Source of the DNA: a virus
Direction: 5' to 3' (one strand)
Virus record (IMG/VR): IMGVR_UViG_3300022204_000006
Coordinates: 1-41,071 of that record
DNA length: 41,071 nucleotides
The notes under the pieces were generated by a model. It saw only the letters and a program-made list of their open reading frames with translations, was not told the DNA's origin and did not search any database. The position numbers and the translations under genes were made by a program. Positions within the stretch are counted from its first letter, which is position 1. The number at the start of each line of letters is the position of its first letter. This document shows, one piece after another, positions 22,683 through 30,228 of this stretch.

Positions 22683-24830
22683 TTATTTATTTATTGCTTG
22701 TAAAAATTTCTCTCCATTGGTTGTTATTTTTTGGAGTTGCAATAGCTGTGCGGGAGTGGCATAGCTCATTATTTCGATTATTCTATCGAGGGTGGCTAGG
22801 TCACTATCATTTATCTTTAGTATTTGTTCTAAGAAAGCTTCTTGGGCGGGTTCTAGGTTTAGCGGCATTCGTCCACATTCTCCACAAGGTTCAGGGAGCC
22901 AAGGGTCGGGGACTATCTCATAAGCTAGTTTTCGGTTGTTGGTGTCCCAAATTTCTTGGATTGTTGGTTTTTTGGTTTCAGCTTCATTGGCTCTTTGGCC
23001 GGTGATGGTTTCAGTTTCTTTGCTAAATTCTGTTTTTGCCTCTCTAAATCTGCGGAGGTTTGACCATTCAAGCCCGCAGTCATTACATTTTAATCCGCCT
23101 CCCTCGCGGCGGTTGATGATGCCGTTGCAAAGGTGACATTTGAGGGGGTTGGGGGTTGGGGGTTGGGGGTTGGGTTGTGGCTCTGGCTTGGCTGGTTGCT
23201 GTAGCCAAGCATCTTTGCTCGATTCCTTTCCACACTTAGGACAAACAATTGGACGAGTAGGATTAAAGTCTCTTGTATAACCACATTTTGGGCAAGTACC
23301 GCTTACATATACGTTGGGTTTGTATTCTTCTTTGGGTTTAGGTTCGGTAAGCCACAGATTTGGCCTTGCTTGTCTATTGCATTGGTCGCAGGTGATGCTT
23401 ATTTCGCGATGCATTTCATCACCAGTGAATAGCCGTGAGTTGTTGCAGTTGGGACAATAACGGGTTTCTCGGTGTCTGGCTCTCGTCTTTTCTGCTTCTA
23501 TCTCGGCTTTGCAGTCCCTATAGTCACCAAGACCATGATATTTGGCGTTACAGGCTTCGCAGGTTATGAGGCTAATATGAAATGGGCCTTTGGTAAATAG
23601 TGCTTTTTTGTTGCAACGTAAACAGGGGAGGGCGGCAACTTCGGCTTTGAGTTGTTTTAGTTCGTAGTTTTCTTTTAAGGCTTGTCTGACTCTTTCATCT
23701 GCTTGGCTGGTGGAAAGACCATTAAAGGCAATATAACAACCTAATTCAATGCAATCTTGTTCTAATGGTGGTTCCTCTTTCATTAACCGAACTAGATGGC
23801 GACCACTTTGCTGTGCCAATTGACCTTTAGCAATTAATTCCTGTATGTCAAGCGGGAGTTTAAGTAAGTCAGTTAAATTTTTGGCAGCACTTTTCTTGAG
23901 GCCGTGAACTTTACCTGCTTCTTCATAGGTCCATCCAAACGCTTCTCGACCTTGTTCAATCGATTTGGCTCGCTCGATGGCGTTGAGGTTTACCCGTTGG
24001 TCGTTTTCTATGGTGGCTGTTTTATACATTTCTTCATCAGTCATCTGCACTAGTTTAATTGGCATTGCGGCCCAAGTATCCCATTCATCGCCGTGAAATT
24101 TATCATTGTACTTGAAGGCGGCTAGGCGGCGATGTCCAAAGGCTAGTTGTACTCGACCATCACTGCCGGGGCGGGCTACTGGTACTTGAAGCAAACCCAA
24201 CGTATTTGGCAAGGTTTTTTTCTGTAGACGGATGGAGCGGGCTAGTTTTTGGGTCTCTACCGGGTTTAGCTCTAAGCGGGGTTGGTAGGGATTTTGGTCG
24301 ATTAGGTCAAGGGGAACTAGGCTTAACCCTTGGTCGGTGGGGTATTCCTGGAATACTTTTTGAGTAGGGGCGGGCGGCTCGGCTGGTGGCTGTGGCTCTG
24401 GCTCTACCTGCCCTAGTTGGGATTTTAGCCAAGCTTGTTGCTGGCCTATGCCTAAGTTGGCTAGTGGGATTTCTACGGTGTAGCCCGCTTGGGTTAATAA
24501 GTCGGTTAGAAATTCGCGGTAAGGCAACCCAGCTAAGATTACTATTTTTGCACTGGGTTCTAGTTTGCTCTGGATAGAAGCAAAGACTTGATTAGCCCAT
24601 TCTTGGCGGTTGGTTCGTGTCATTCGTTTTAATGTGGCCTCGTAAGGCTTAATAACTTGGCTCGGTGGTATTAAACCGTGTTTGGCCGATAAGATAAACC
24701 ACTGGTGGCCTGATTGCTCGGCGTAGGCTCTGGCTAAGGTAAACCAAGTCGAGGTATATAGCTCGGCGGCGGGGGCTGCTTCCTTTTTCTTCTTTCCAAC
24801 ACAAGATACTAAAATAATTTGTTTTTGCAT
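22683..24830 (-). CDS. DUF6884-ParB-zinc ribbon fusion protein
   Basis: 715 aa from ATG 24830, six bases after TGGAG. Residues 1-140 match DUF6884: QIILVSCVGKKKKEAAPAAE, LYTSTWFTLARAYAEQ and WFILSAKHGLIPP. Residues about 165-385 are a ParB/Srx-like domain with VPLDLIDQNPYQPRL, the box-II-like AFGHRRLAAF and an HTH region (TYEEAGKVHGLKKSAAKNL). At least four CxxC pairs follow (CLRC/CEAC, CPNC/CDQC, CPKC/CPKC, CHLC/CNDC) plus CGEC, forming serial zinc ribbons. No ParA is encoded in the window. A ParB-type DNA clamp with several zinc ribbons is unusual. The encoded Pro-rich segment contains a 7-bp DNA repeat. Confidence 0.85.
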   Translation of the reverse strand: MQKQIILVSCVGKKKKEAAPAAELYTSTWFTLARAYAEQSGHQWFILSAKHGLIPPSQVIKPYEATLKRMTRTNRQEWANQVFASIQSKLEPSAKIVILAGLPYREFLTDLLTQAGYTVEIPLANLGIGQQQAWLKSQLGQVEPEPQPPAEPPAPTQKVFQEYPTDQGLSLVPLDLIDQNPYQPRLELNPVETQKLARSIRLQKKTLPNTLGLLQVPVARPGSDGRVQLAFGHRRLAAFKYNDKFHGDEWDTWAAMPIKLVQMTDEEMYKTATIENDQRVNLNAIERAKSIEQGREAFGWTYEEAGKVHGLKKSAAKNLTDLLKLPLDIQELIAKGQLAQQSGRHLVRLMKEEPPLEQDCIELGCYIAFNGLSTSQADERVRQALKENYELKQLKAEVAALPCLRCNKKALFTKGPFHISLITCEACNAKYHGLGDYRDCKAEIEAEKTRARHRETRYCPNCNNSRLFTGDEMHREISITCDQCNRQARPNLWLTEPKPKEEYKPNVYVSGTCPKCGYTRDFNPTRPIVCPKCGKESSKDAWLQQPAKPEPQPNPQPPTPNPLKCHLCNGIINRREGGGLKCNDCGLEWSNLRRFREAKTEFSKETETITGQRANEAETKKPTIQEIWDTNNRKLAYEIVPDPWLPEPCGECGRMPLNLEPAQEAFLEQILKINDSDLATLDRIIEIMSYATPAQLLQLQKITTNGEKFLQAINK
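23144..23171. repeat. Four GGGGGTT heptamers inside the ParB-fusion gene
   Basis: Four perfect 7-bp units in tandem encode a Pro/Asn/Thr-rich linker on the minus strand. Heptamer repeats of this kind expand by slippage and are scattered in the window with other sequences (TTAATGG, GGTGGAT). Confidence 0.85.
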
Positions 24831-24855
24831 GATAATCTCCATTTGTTGCTAATCA

Positions 24856-24900
24856 GCCCGTATGTGGCCTAACGGCGTAAGCTGTAGGCCGCATACGGGC
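24856..24900. other. Strong intergenic hairpin
   Basis: 16-bp stem GCCCGTATGTGGCCTA / TAGGCCGCATACGGGC with one G-T pair and a 13-base loop. It fills the gap between the ParB-fusion start and the next stop. It may be an mRNA stabiliser, attenuator or protein-binding site. Confidence 0.75.
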
Positions 24901-24909
24901 GGCGGTGGT

Positions 24910-25179
24910 TTAGTGGCCGTTTGGTTCTGGTTTATTTTCAATTAGCCAGTAAAAATCTTCAAAATCTGTAATATCTTCTATGCCTTCATTAGCCACATAG
25001 CCAATTTTGGCTAAAGAGGCTGAGAAAAGCGGGCGGCTGGTTGTGCCTTGCGGGTCGCCGATGGTGGCGGCCTGTAGTCGAGCTTGTCCTGGCTCGGTGG
25101 TGGTTGGCTCGGCGATTATTTCTAAATCACCGGGCTGTAGTTCTTTTGGAAAAAAGATATGTATATATTGGTGTTTCAT
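24910..25179 (-). CDS. Small acidic protein, unknown
   Basis: 89 aa with AAAGGAACG before ATG. It starts KHQYIHIFFPKELQPGDLEI and ends with an acidic helix (GIEDITDFEDFYWLIE). The size and acidity recall DNA-mimic inhibitors, but nothing in the sequence proves it. It is part of the early operon. Confidence 0.5.
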   Translation of the reverse strand: MKHQYIHIFFPKELQPGDLEIIAEPTTTEPGQARLQAATIGDPQGTTSRPLFSASLAKIGYVANEGIEDITDFEDFYWLIENKPEPNGH

Positions 25180-25250
25180 TAGTCGTTCCTTTCATTATTA
25201 ATAAAAATTGATTATAATTAGAGTGGGGCGGAGAGTCGTTCGCCGTCCCT

Positions 25251-25286
25251 GCCTTAGTGGTGGTAGGACACCACTAAGGCATTTTT
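25251..25286 (+). terminator. Perfect 12-bp hairpin with T tract
   Basis: GCCTTAGTGGTG-GTAGGA-CACCACTAAGGC then ATTTTTT on the plus strand. It lies between two minus-strand genes and just before palindromic element 6. It could end antisense transcription or serve as an mRNA hairpin. Confidence 0.65.
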
Positions 25287-25292
25287 TATTCT

Positions 25293-25332
25293 GGACACAA
25301 AACGCTTATGCCGGTGCAAGTATTTTGTGTCC
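25293..25332. repeat. 40-bp palindromic element 6
   Basis: GGACACAAAA / TTTTGTGTCC with CGCTTATGCCGGTGCAAGTA as the centre. It lies immediately before the stop of the 25337-25771 gene and after the hairpin at 25251. Confidence 0.88.
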
Positions 25333-25336
25333 TTTT

Positions 25337-25771
25337 TTAACTACGGGTTAGGCGGGTAATTTTTGGTTTACCGTTCCCGTTAGTTGCATAGTAAGCTGTC
25401 CAGCCTGCGAGATTTGGCGGGTCGGCAGGGTTTAGGGTTGGGAGTATGGAGGCTTCGATGGCCTCTGGATACATCATCACTCCATATTTCATAAAGTTAC
25501 CTCCCTTTACCCTCCAAAACATCTCATTATTTTTGGTCTTACCGCCATATTCAATAGCGGTTACGGTGAAAACTTCTTCAGTTTGGTTAGTGGCTTGTGG
25601 GGTTATCTGTGGCGTTGCCACTGGTGTAGCAACGAGGGTGTAACCCATTTCAAGCAGTTTGTTTTCAAACTGCGGTAAGTTTTTAATTATATGGCTCATG
25701 CTCTCATGTTCTACGGTGAATGTTACATGGCTGTTATTTGGGCTTATCATTTGAAATTGGGCGCTAGACAT
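25337..25771 (-). CDS. Early protein, unknown
   Basis: 144 aa from ATG 25771, eight bases after AAAGGAG. It has a helix at residues 25-38, a Pro/Thr/Gln linker (VATPVATPQITPQ) and a beta-rich C-terminal half with FWRVKGGNFMKYGVMMYPEA. The C-terminal half resembles small nucleic-acid-binding beta barrels, which is only an impression. It is preceded by a 9-bp perfect hairpin (TGGCACGGC-TTG-GCCGTGCCA, 25790-25810). Confidence 0.5.
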   Translation of the reverse strand: MSSAQFQMISPNNSHVTFTVEHESMSHIIKNLPQFENKLLEMGYTLVATPVATPQITPQATNQTEEVFTVTAIEYGGKTKNNEMFWRVKGGNFMKYGVMMYPEAIEASILPTLNPADPPNLAGWTAYYATNGNGKPKITRLTRS

Positions 25772-25789
25772 TATAAAAGTCTCCTTTCG

Positions 25790-25810
25790 TGGCACGGCTT
25801 GGCCGTGCCA
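25790..25810. other. Tight hairpin between two early genes
   Basis: Perfect 9-bp arms TGGCACGGC / GCCGTGCCA around a 3-base loop. No T tract follows, so it is more likely a binding site or mRNA hairpin than a terminator. Confidence 0.65.
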
Positions 25811-25825
25811 CTGGTTAGGGTTTGG

Positions 25826-26401
25826 TTAGGTTTGGTCTGGCTCGGCTAGTTCTGCGGCAAATAGATAAGCAAAAATGTGCTTGCACATTGTCTGGCCTTG
25901 TCTGGTGGGGGCACCTCGGCCTTTTTCGGGGTGAGATGTACCAAAGCGGCGGCGGTAATCGCCTGCGGTAAAGTCGGTGCAGCTACACCACAGTTTAAAA
26001 TCTTCGTTGCTGATGCTATCCCAACAGATTGCATAAGTGAGCGTTTTTTCTCGCTCGCTTAAACAACGTGCTAATTCGCAATTGTAAGCTAGTGGGTCTA
26101 AAGGGGAGCAGGGGGGAAGTAGGTTTCCTTGCTGGAGCATAAGACCAGCTTTTAAGCAACGTTTTTCTATGTCTGCGGCTTCGGGGTGGAAGCGGTTGGC
26201 CTCTATGGTGGCGGTGATTAATTCGCCTAGTTCGGGCCAGTCCTGGCTCAAGGCAAATAGTTGAGCCTCCCGTTTAGCGGGTTGTCCAGAGGTAAAATTT
26301 TTAATAATTGCCTCTGTAACTCGGTCTATGGCTTGCCAAAGTTTTTCGGAACGGTTAAAATTGACAAGCGTTTTAACTTGTGGTACTATTAAATTATGCA
26401 T
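25826..26401 (-). CDS. SWIM-type zinc protein
   Basis: 191 aa with AAAGGA before ATG. The C-terminus has CSCTDFTAGDYRRR, then GQTMCKHIFAYLFA: a CxC-n-CxH zinc site typical of SWIM domains in DNA-binding proteins of mobile elements. The N-terminal 130 residues are helical (SEKLWQAIDRVTEAIIKNF). It follows a promoter with a palindromic element over the -35 and a leader hairpin. Its role may be DNA binding in early functions. Confidence 0.75.
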   Translation of the reverse strand: MHNLIVPQVKTLVNFNRSEKLWQAIDRVTEAIIKNFTSGQPAKREAQLFALSQDWPELGELITATIEANRFHPEAADIEKRCLKAGLMLQQGNLLPPCSPLDPLAYNCELARCLSEREKTLTYAICWDSISNEDFKLWCSCTDFTAGDYRRRFGTSHPEKGRGAPTRQGQTMCKHIFAYLFAAELAEPDQT

Positions 26402-26433
26402 GATAAAATCCTTTCATTTAATTAGGGTTTTGG

Positions 26434-26470
26434 GGCTTGTGAGTGTTAGTAGCACTCACAAGCCTTTTTT
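26434..26470 (+). terminator. Leader hairpin, also a plus-strand terminator
   Basis: Perfect 12-bp stem GGCTTGTGAGTG-TTAGTAG-CACTCACAAGCC followed by six T on the plus strand. On the minus strand it lies in the 5' leader of the SWIM gene, within 20 bases of the predicted start point, so it could also control message stability. Confidence 0.7.
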
Positions 26471-26488
26471 TAATATTTAATTACCTGT

Positions 26489-26517
26489 ATTATAGTACAA
26501 AAGACACAATTTAGCAA
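26489..26517 (-). promoter_or_regulatory. Promoter of SWIM gene, overlapped by palindromic element 7
   Basis: Read on the minus strand: TTGCTA, 17 bases, TATAAT. The palindromic element 26502-26540 covers the -35 and part of the spacer. This is the clearest sign that the 40-bp elements are operators. Confidence 0.65.
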
Positions 26518-26540
26518 GCATGACACCCTAAATTGTGTCT
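26502..26540. repeat. 39-bp palindromic element 7
   Basis: AGACACAATTTAG / CTAAATTGTGTCT, 13-bp arms, centre CAAGCATGACACC. Compared with the others the first and last bases are changed together (A/T instead of G/C), which keeps the pairing. Confidence 0.88.
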
Positions 26541-27334
26541 TTTTTTGTGTTAATCAGGGTATTTTCTGGCGTATTTAATAGTAAAGCCAGTATTTCACCC
26601 ACTTTGCTTGTGGCCTTCATGATGGCGGTTAGGGGGTCGGCGTTGTAATGGGAGATGTATTTCCAAGCGTTGCCAGTGTGGTCGCGTAACCCGTATAACT
26701 CCATCAAAACTGCGGCGGATAGCTCGGCGATGGTTTCTTGGCTTGCATTCTCCCCCCTTTTCAATTGGCCGTCTACTTTTTTATGGGCGGCGTGGGCCAG
26801 TTCGTGGAACCAAATCGCTTCCTCTTTTGTGCCTAATCGTATCCGTTCCAAACTCGGCGTATAATCTCCTAAACGGTCAGCAGGTACGGGGCAATATTTT
26901 ACATCAATCCCCATTTTGGCGGCTACGTCTGCTAAGGGGGGGAGCGTGGCGGGGGTGTAACTTGGTAGGGGGTCTCCCTCGGTGTCCTCAATGGAAAAAA
27001 CGGGGGTAGCCTTAAAACCTGTACAAATATGTTTTTCTTTGCCATTTTCATCTTCAACTTTGAAGGTAAGGGGGCTAAAAATAAAAATAGCCTTTGCTCC
27101 TTTTTTAACCTGACGTTTTACTTTTTGCCATTGGCGGTAACCTCGGTTGTCTAGTTGCTCGCTTTGGGTAAAGGCCAAAATTTGATTACCGAATGACCAA
27201 CTAGCGGCGGGGGCGTTTGGGTCTAATTGAAAAGCCAACACATTTACAAAAGCCGATAAATTGTTAGATTTGAATTTTTGTATAACAACGTCCAAGGCGG
27301 CTTGGGCCTTGTCTGACAATTTTCTTGTACTCAT
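26528..27334 (-). CDS. ardC: ArdC-like antirestriction protein with metallopeptidase motif
   Basis: 268 aa. Residues 1-110 form an ArdC N-terminal ssDNA-binding type domain with WSFGNQILAF, then GYRQWQKVKRQVKKGAKAIF. The C-terminal domain has HELAH (177-181), an M78/gluzincin zinc motif, and a downstream Glu in ETIAELSAAVLM. ArdC proteins protect incoming plasmid DNA from restriction. AAGGAG lies upstream of ATG. Its C-terminal codons overlap palindromic element 7. Confidence 0.88.
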   Translation of the reverse strand: MSTRKLSDKAQAALDVVIQKFKSNNLSAFVNVLAFQLDPNAPAASWSFGNQILAFTQSEQLDNRGYRQWQKVKRQVKKGAKAIFIFSPLTFKVEDENGKEKHICTGFKATPVFSIEDTEGDPLPSYTPATLPPLADVAAKMGIDVKYCPVPADRLGDYTPSLERIRLGTKEEAIWFHELAHAAHKKVDGQLKRGENASQETIAELSAAVLMELYGLRDHTGNAWKYISHYNADPLTAIMKATSKVGEILALLLNTPENTLINTKKDTI

Positions 27335-27378
27335 TATAAGAATCTCCTTATATTATAAATAGAATTTGAATTAAAATA

Positions 27379-27921
27379 TTAAAATAACCTAGCTTGCACG
27401 GCGGCGGGATGCCACCGCCATGCTTGTGTGGAAACACCAGCAACTACAGCAACACGCCAAACACCCGACCGCCAACGGGGAAGGCGGGGGGCAGACTGCC
27501 CACACCAAAACACAACAACGGGTAAACCAAGACCAGTAGCAAAAGCTAAGGTTGACCATGTGCCCGAAGGGGTACGGCCCGACCGCCAACGGGTGGCGGG
27601 GGCAATACCAGAGGGACACGGGCCAGCAGGGAAACCAAACACCAACGCACCGGGGCCAGTGGCCGCACTAGCGGCCACCGCCTTAACCATAGCTTGGGAA
27701 CGCTGAACCAAAGCGGGGGCGGAATTGTTAGCGGCCTTGAACACTAACGCACCGGGGGCGGCTTGGCGTACCGCTAAATCTGCCCCACTAGCACACCCGA
27801 CAGCAGGGCGGCGGCCACTGGCGACAACAGAGGCGGCAACCTGCCCCACTAACGAAGCGAAGCGGGGCGGCAATAACCGCCCCCCAGTGAAGCCAACTAA
27901 AACAGGGCTACCCACTAGCAC
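27379..27921 (-). CDS. SLOG/DprA-like Rossmann protein
   Basis: 180 aa. The N-terminal part reads VGFTGGRLLPPRFASLV, then VGCASGADLAVRQAAPGALV, and later GTWSTLAFATGLGLPVVVFW. This is the layout of SLOG-family nucleotide-binding proteins (LOG, DprA, TIR-linked SLOGs): a glycine-rich first loop, a Gly-Ala-Asp element and the GTW strand-helix. The coding strand is G+T-rich, the reverse of all neighbouring genes. The start overlaps the upstream gene by seven bases. SLOG proteins sense nucleotide signals in defence and counter-defence; the role here is inferred. Confidence 0.65.
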   Translation of the reverse strand: MLVGSPVLVGFTGGRLLPPRFASLVGQVAASVVASGRRPAVGCASGADLAVRQAAPGALVFKAANNSAPALVQRSQAMVKAVAASAATGPGALVFGFPAGPCPSGIAPATRWRSGRTPSGTWSTLAFATGLGLPVVVFWCGQSAPRLPRWRSGVWRVAVVAGVSTQAWRWHPAAVQARLF

Positions 27922-28256
27922 ACCCCCAAACCTGACCAGCCCAATAAACGGAGCAAGCCACGCACCCCCCCAGATATGGGCAATAATAACCCAAATGTAT
28001 GCGGGGGATGGGATGAAGGAAGGGAGACAGGCACAGAAACGGCGAAGCCCGCAGGATGGGAACTAACAAACACCCCCACACCTAAACGACCAGCCCAACG
28101 ACGGGCAAAAGCGGCGGCCCGATGGCGACAGGCAAACACAGCAACCAACACAATACCAGAACGGGAGCGGGTGGAGCTACGGAGCGACACAGCACGGAGG
28201 CCACCAGCACGAAAAGCAGAGAAAATCAGGAAACGAACATTTTTTTTACTTGGCAT
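27915..28256 (-). CDS. Arg/Ser/Val-rich protein upstream of the SLOG gene, unknown
   Basis: 113 aa from ATG 28256 with AAAGGAG seven bases upstream, the best ribosome site in this segment and the main reason for choosing the minus strand. The sequence is basic (KKNVRFLIFSAFRAGGLRAV) with hydrophobic runs such as GIVLVAVFACR. No motif is recognised. It shares the inverted composition of the SLOG gene, with which it overlaps by seven bases. A frameshifted or decayed N-terminal extension of the SLOG gene is possible. Confidence 0.45.
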   Translation of the reverse strand: MPSKKNVRFLIFSAFRAGGLRAVSLRSSTRSRSGIVLVAVFACRHRAAAFARRWAGRLGVGVFVSSHPAGFAVSVPVSLPSSHPPHTFGLLLPISGGVRGLLRLLGWSGLGVC

Positions 28257-28690
28257 AAACAAACTCCTTTGCTAAAAAATAAAAATAAAATTTACTTATA
28301 GAAATCACCATATTTTTTGGGGGCGTGGCAAGTGGCCTCTGCATTGAAAAGGATGGTTAAGGAAACAAAAAAAAATTTAAGGTGGCTAAGTTGTTTTTGG
28401 GGTTGATTCCATGACAGGGGCTGGTAACGTGAGGCATGGGGTTTGTTTCTACACCTTACAGTTTTTTGGCCTCAGCGTAGAACCGATTCGATTAACATCA
28501 AAAAACTTGCACGGCTGAAAGCCACGCTACAGCAACAACCCTGCGGGCAAGGTCAGCCACACAAACGCCGGGGCAGGGGGAATGGGGGCGACCTGTGGCG
28601 TGCCACCAAAAAATATGGTATCGACCTAAAGAATGGTTGTTACTCCTAATGTGGGGTAGGATAGGAGGCGATTGGATACCTGCGGTTTGC

Positions 28691-28764
28691 CCCGCTTTGG
28701 CGCAATCAAAGCGGGTTGCCCCCCACCCTAAAAACCCTGTGGCTCGGACATTGGTGGGGGGCAA
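28691..28764. other. Tandem strong hairpins
   Basis: First hairpin CCCGCTTTG-GCGCAAT-CAAAGCGGG (28691-28715), perfect 9 bp. Directly after it TTGCCCCCCACC (28716-28727) pairs with GGTGGGGGGCAA (28753-28764), perfect 12 bp, around a 25-base loop. No T tract follows. The meaning is unknown. Confidence 0.65.
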
Positions 28765-29102
28765 TAGCTGGTATGGAGTGGGTGGGGTGGATGTGGAGAA
28801 GCTGTGGGTAGTATGTTTGGGGGGGGATTTGGTGGCTTTAATAAATATTAGCTCCCACCCCGACATACCAGAGGATAGAAGGAAAATTTGCTTGTGGTTT
28901 GAGTAGGGTTGTTGCAGGGGGGGAGGGGTTGCGTGTTGTAGATGATGCGTTTGATGCAACGCCGCTAGGGAAATGGAGACTCGGTGCCTGGGGGGATGTT
29001 ATGGGTGTTGCTGGTTGTTTAATTATTCCAAATAAAAACAGTGAATAGTGGATGGTGGATGGTGGATGGTGGGTAGTTGATGTTTAATAATTGGGGATTA
29101 TC

Positions 29103-29111
29103 TGGTATAAT
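29103..29111 (+). promoter_or_regulatory. Extended -10 element
   Basis: TGG-TATAAT without a good -35. It lies 190 bases before the LuxR-type gene, followed by a long leader with a hairpin at 29206-29223. A second TATAATATAGA at 29246 is closer to the gene. Confidence 0.35.
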
Positions 29112-29293
29112 ATAGATGAGGATTTTGATAGTAGGGAACGTGTAGGACAAAAAATAGGTTTCTTCCTCCGTGTACCCTCCGTGTTTGTTTGTGGAAAGCT
29201 TAAAAATGGCTATTTTTAGCCATACCATTAAAATTAAATTTATAGTATAATATAGACAATGGTTTCTGTTTTGTCGCTTGATGGAGGTAAAAA

Positions 29294-29524
29294 GTGGCTG
29301 GTAAAAATTTAATATTAACTGCTCGGCAAGAGGAGATTATGAGAGCAGTGGCTAAAGGTTTTACTGATGACCAGATTGCTATTGATTTAAATATTAGTAT
29401 TTGGACAGTCCGCAGTCATTTGGAAAATATTTTCATACACTTGGATGTCAAAAATAGAGCTCATGCAGTAGCCAGATTCTTGGTGCTTGAATTGTGTCAA
29501 GTGCCTTTAAATGATTTATTTTAA
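29294..29524 (+). CDS. LuxR-type HTH regulator, DNA-binding domain only
   Basis: 76 aa with GTG start; GGAGGT lies five bases upstream. Residues 8-65 match GerE/LuxR: LTARQEEIMRAVAKGFTDDQ, then IAIDLNISIWTVRSHLENIF and VKNRAHAVARFL. No sensory domain. It precedes a putative virion gene on the plus strand and may activate it or the late operon. It pairs in kind with the 10853-11116 protein but is clearly different in sequence. Confidence 0.87.
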   Translation: MAGKNLILTARQEEIMRAVAKGFTDDQIAIDLNISIWTVRSHLENIFIHLDVKNRAHAVARFLVLELCQVPLNDLF

Positions 29525-29570
29525 TTTTTTATTTTAATTTTTTAGCCCTTATAACCACAGGAGGTGATTT

Positions 29571-30134
29571 ATGGCTAGAGTACGATATCCATTAGCATCG
29601 GTGGAAGCTAGTGGCAAATTTGAAAATTGGGTTTTTGATAAGCGGGGACGTGCTAGAAAATTTGTCCCTCCAACAAACCCGCAGACAATACAACAAGGCA
29701 ACAATCGGCAATTAACTGGTAGTGCTCAAAATTCTGTGAGTGTAGTTGGTATTACTACTGTAGCAGAGATTAAGAAGTTTATGAGTACTCAAACTATTGC
29801 TACTAAAAATGGCGATGCTTTGCAAACATCTCAATGGAACGCCTATTTAGTTAAGCGAATGTTGGGCGATGCCTATACCGAGATTGCCAATGTCCGTACC
29901 GCTTATGCGGCCTTAAGTGCTGCTGAGCAAGCCGCTTGGGATACGGAAGCTGCTAATGCGGCATTTGTCTCTTTATCTCCAACATCATTGGCTTATGCTA
30001 CTGATGCACCAATGACAACTGGCGAACAATTATTTGCGATTGCCAGAACAATCTATTACATGAAAATTTATGGTGTTAATGGTTTACCTGGCGGCACTAA
30101 TGCTACGGCTTGGGCAACATCTATTGCGGCGTAA
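29571..30134 (+). CDS. Putative virion-associated phage protein
   Basis: 187 aa with AGGAGGTGATTT directly upstream of ATG, an almost complete Shine-Dalgarno match. The N-terminus RVRYPLASVEASGKFENWVF and the motif KFVPPTNPQTIQQGNNRQ are typical of a family of small phage structural proteins that share ASG and NPxTxxQ motifs. An Ala-rich helical middle (AAYALSAAEQAAWDTEAANA-like spacing) follows. It lies convergent to the tail operon and is followed by a strong terminator. The virion role is inferred from the family impression. Confidence 0.65.
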   Translation: MARVRYPLASVEASGKFENWVFDKRGRARKFVPPTNPQTIQQGNNRQLTGSAQNSVSVVGITTVAEIKKFMSTQTIATKNGDALQTSQWNAYLVKRMLGDAYTEIANVRTAYAALSAAEQAAWDTEAANAAFVSLSPTSLAYATDAPMTTGEQLFAIARTIYYMKIYGVNGLPGGTNATAWATSIAA

Positions 30135-30168
30135 TTTTGCTAGTTAGGAGGTGGCACACAAAAAGGAA

Positions 30169-30200
30169 AAAGGTGGTTGGTTATCAACCACCTTTTTTTT
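30169..30200 (+). terminator. Rho-independent terminator
   Basis: Stem AAAGGTGGTTG-GTTAT-CAACCACCTTT followed by a T run. It closes the 29294-30134 plus-strand unit. Confidence 0.9.
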
Positions 30201-30228
30201 ATTCGATTTGTGGGTGGCGTTGCAGGTG

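Larger units (their letters stand above)
28257..29293. other. 1-kb region without a supported gene
   Basis: Open frames on both strands here lack ribosome sites. Two stacked hairpins lie at 28691-28764. G-runs are dense (for example eight G near 28823). GGTGGAT heptamers occupy 29048-29074. The 11-mer TATAATATAGA occurs at 29106 and 29246; the first is part of an extended -10 (TGG-TATAAT), and the second lies upstream of the LuxR-type gene. A perfect hairpin ATGGCTA-TTTT-TAGCCAT is at 29206-29223. The region may be regulatory or a decayed gene. Confidence 0.5.

Noticed and set aside
27428-28275. Two plus-strand open frames (27428-27706 and 27976-28275) in the composition-inverted block
   Set aside because: No ribosome sites, low-complexity Arg/Pro/Thr content, and the opposite strand has an AAAGGAG-led start and SLOG-like motifs.
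28443-28959. Overlapping open frames on both strands at 28.4-29.0 kb
   Set aside because: They begin at TTG or without a ribosome site, cross strong hairpins and look like translated G-rich noncoding sequence.
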